Assembly (NCBI GenBank): GCA_020466095.1
Contig: CM035806.1
Coordinates: forward strand, 60,171,048 to 60,235,047
DNA from: Chlorops oryzae
Taxonomy: Eukaryota > Arthropoda > Insecta > Diptera > Chloropidae
Length of the DNA: 64,000 bases
Reading direction: 5' to 3'
The notes under the pieces were generated by a model. That model did no database searches and was not told where the DNA came from. It saw nothing but the letters and a program-made list of their open reading frames with translations. The first letter of the stretch is position 1. The number at the start of each line of letters is the position of its first letter. This document shows, in pieces, positions 63,910-64,000 of the stretch. The translations under genes and the position numbers were made by a program.

Positions 63910-64000
63910 GGACATGGCTAAATCGAATCTCCTAGTGACGCTGATCATTTCTATATATATTTTGTATAGTCTATCTCGAATGGTTCTGGGTGTTACACAC
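63175..64000 (-). mobile_element. Helentron-like family I element (reverse), cut by window end
   Basis: The 3' terminus ACAAGTAAGGGTCTTATAGT, the hairpin GTCAGGCTAGCCTGAC and AATACCGGACACAGAC are at the left. The element then runs through both GTACTGGAGGTACC-type blocks, an enlarged (CAGA)n microsatellite with CGGA variants (63828-63912) and the core GGCTAAATCGAATCTCCTAG, up to GGTTCTGGGTGTTACACAC at the window edge. Only the 5' hairpin lies outside. It is one of the least decayed copies. Confidence 0.75.

Overview
This is a window of eukaryotic nuclear DNA, almost certainly from a higher fly (Diptera). The reasons are 50-80 bp introns with fly-type splice sites, a TATA/initiator promoter with fly spacing, and many interspersed repeats with the hallmarks of dipteran mini-me/DINE-1 (non-autonomous Helentron) elements: a TA-rich core, a conserved TGATCAG...CATGTC segment and a (GTCY)n microsatellite. 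A tephritid or another schizophoran fly is plausible, but the species cannot be fixed from the sequence.

There is one convincing host gene. It lies at about 40.87-43.32 kb on the + strand and has a TATA box, an initiator, a six-codon first exon, a 79-bp intron and a long second exon. It encodes a secreted glycine-rich protein of about 619 residues in which Gly-rich blocks alternate with short Ala/Ile blocks, including a recently amplified 39-residue tandem repeat. It is probably cuticular or silk-like. No rRNA gene, confirmed tRNA gene or CRISPR array was found.

Most of the rest is mobile-element DNA. (i) Three Helentron-like families with unrelated interiors share 5' and 3' ends: family I (many copies, e.g. 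17.94-18.78, 31.93-32.79 and 63.18-64.0 kb), family II (4.21-5.48 and 18.78-19.10 kb, with a 102-bp internal repeat) and family III (30.93-31.57 kb complete, 11.4-12.8 kb, and a satellite-like expansion of its roughly 125-bp repeat at 52.85-56.4 kb). (ii) A nearly complete PIF/Harbinger transposon lies at 58.43-61.27 kb. It carries a four-exon Myb/SANT-like gene facing a multi-exon DDE transposase that has one stop and one frame problem, and a small element is nested between the two genes. (iii) A 5'-truncated CR1/Jockey-group LINE lies at 20.6-22.2 kb. Further 5'-truncated retroelement tails lie at 45.74-45.87 kb (14-bp target duplication) and 51.26-51.55 kb, and a tRNA-derived SINE at 48.38-48.61 kb has a 12-bp target duplication. 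(iv) Non-autonomous DNA elements have diagnostic target duplications: Harbinger-type TAA (3.58 kb), piggyBac-type TTAA (9.5 kb), pogo/Tc1-type TA (26.67 kb) and hAT-type 8 bp (46.87 kb). (v) Decayed transposase fragments lie at 22.26-23.13, 39.64-40.01 and 46.07 kb.

The most striking unexplained structures are a nearly perfect 1.43-kb palindrome (36.70-38.12 kb), a recurring set of at least ten tRNA-like A/B-box modules, several lodged inside unrelated inverted-repeat elements, and a 5-kb stretch (51.8-57 kb) whose indel-rich decay looks partly like poor consensus quality.
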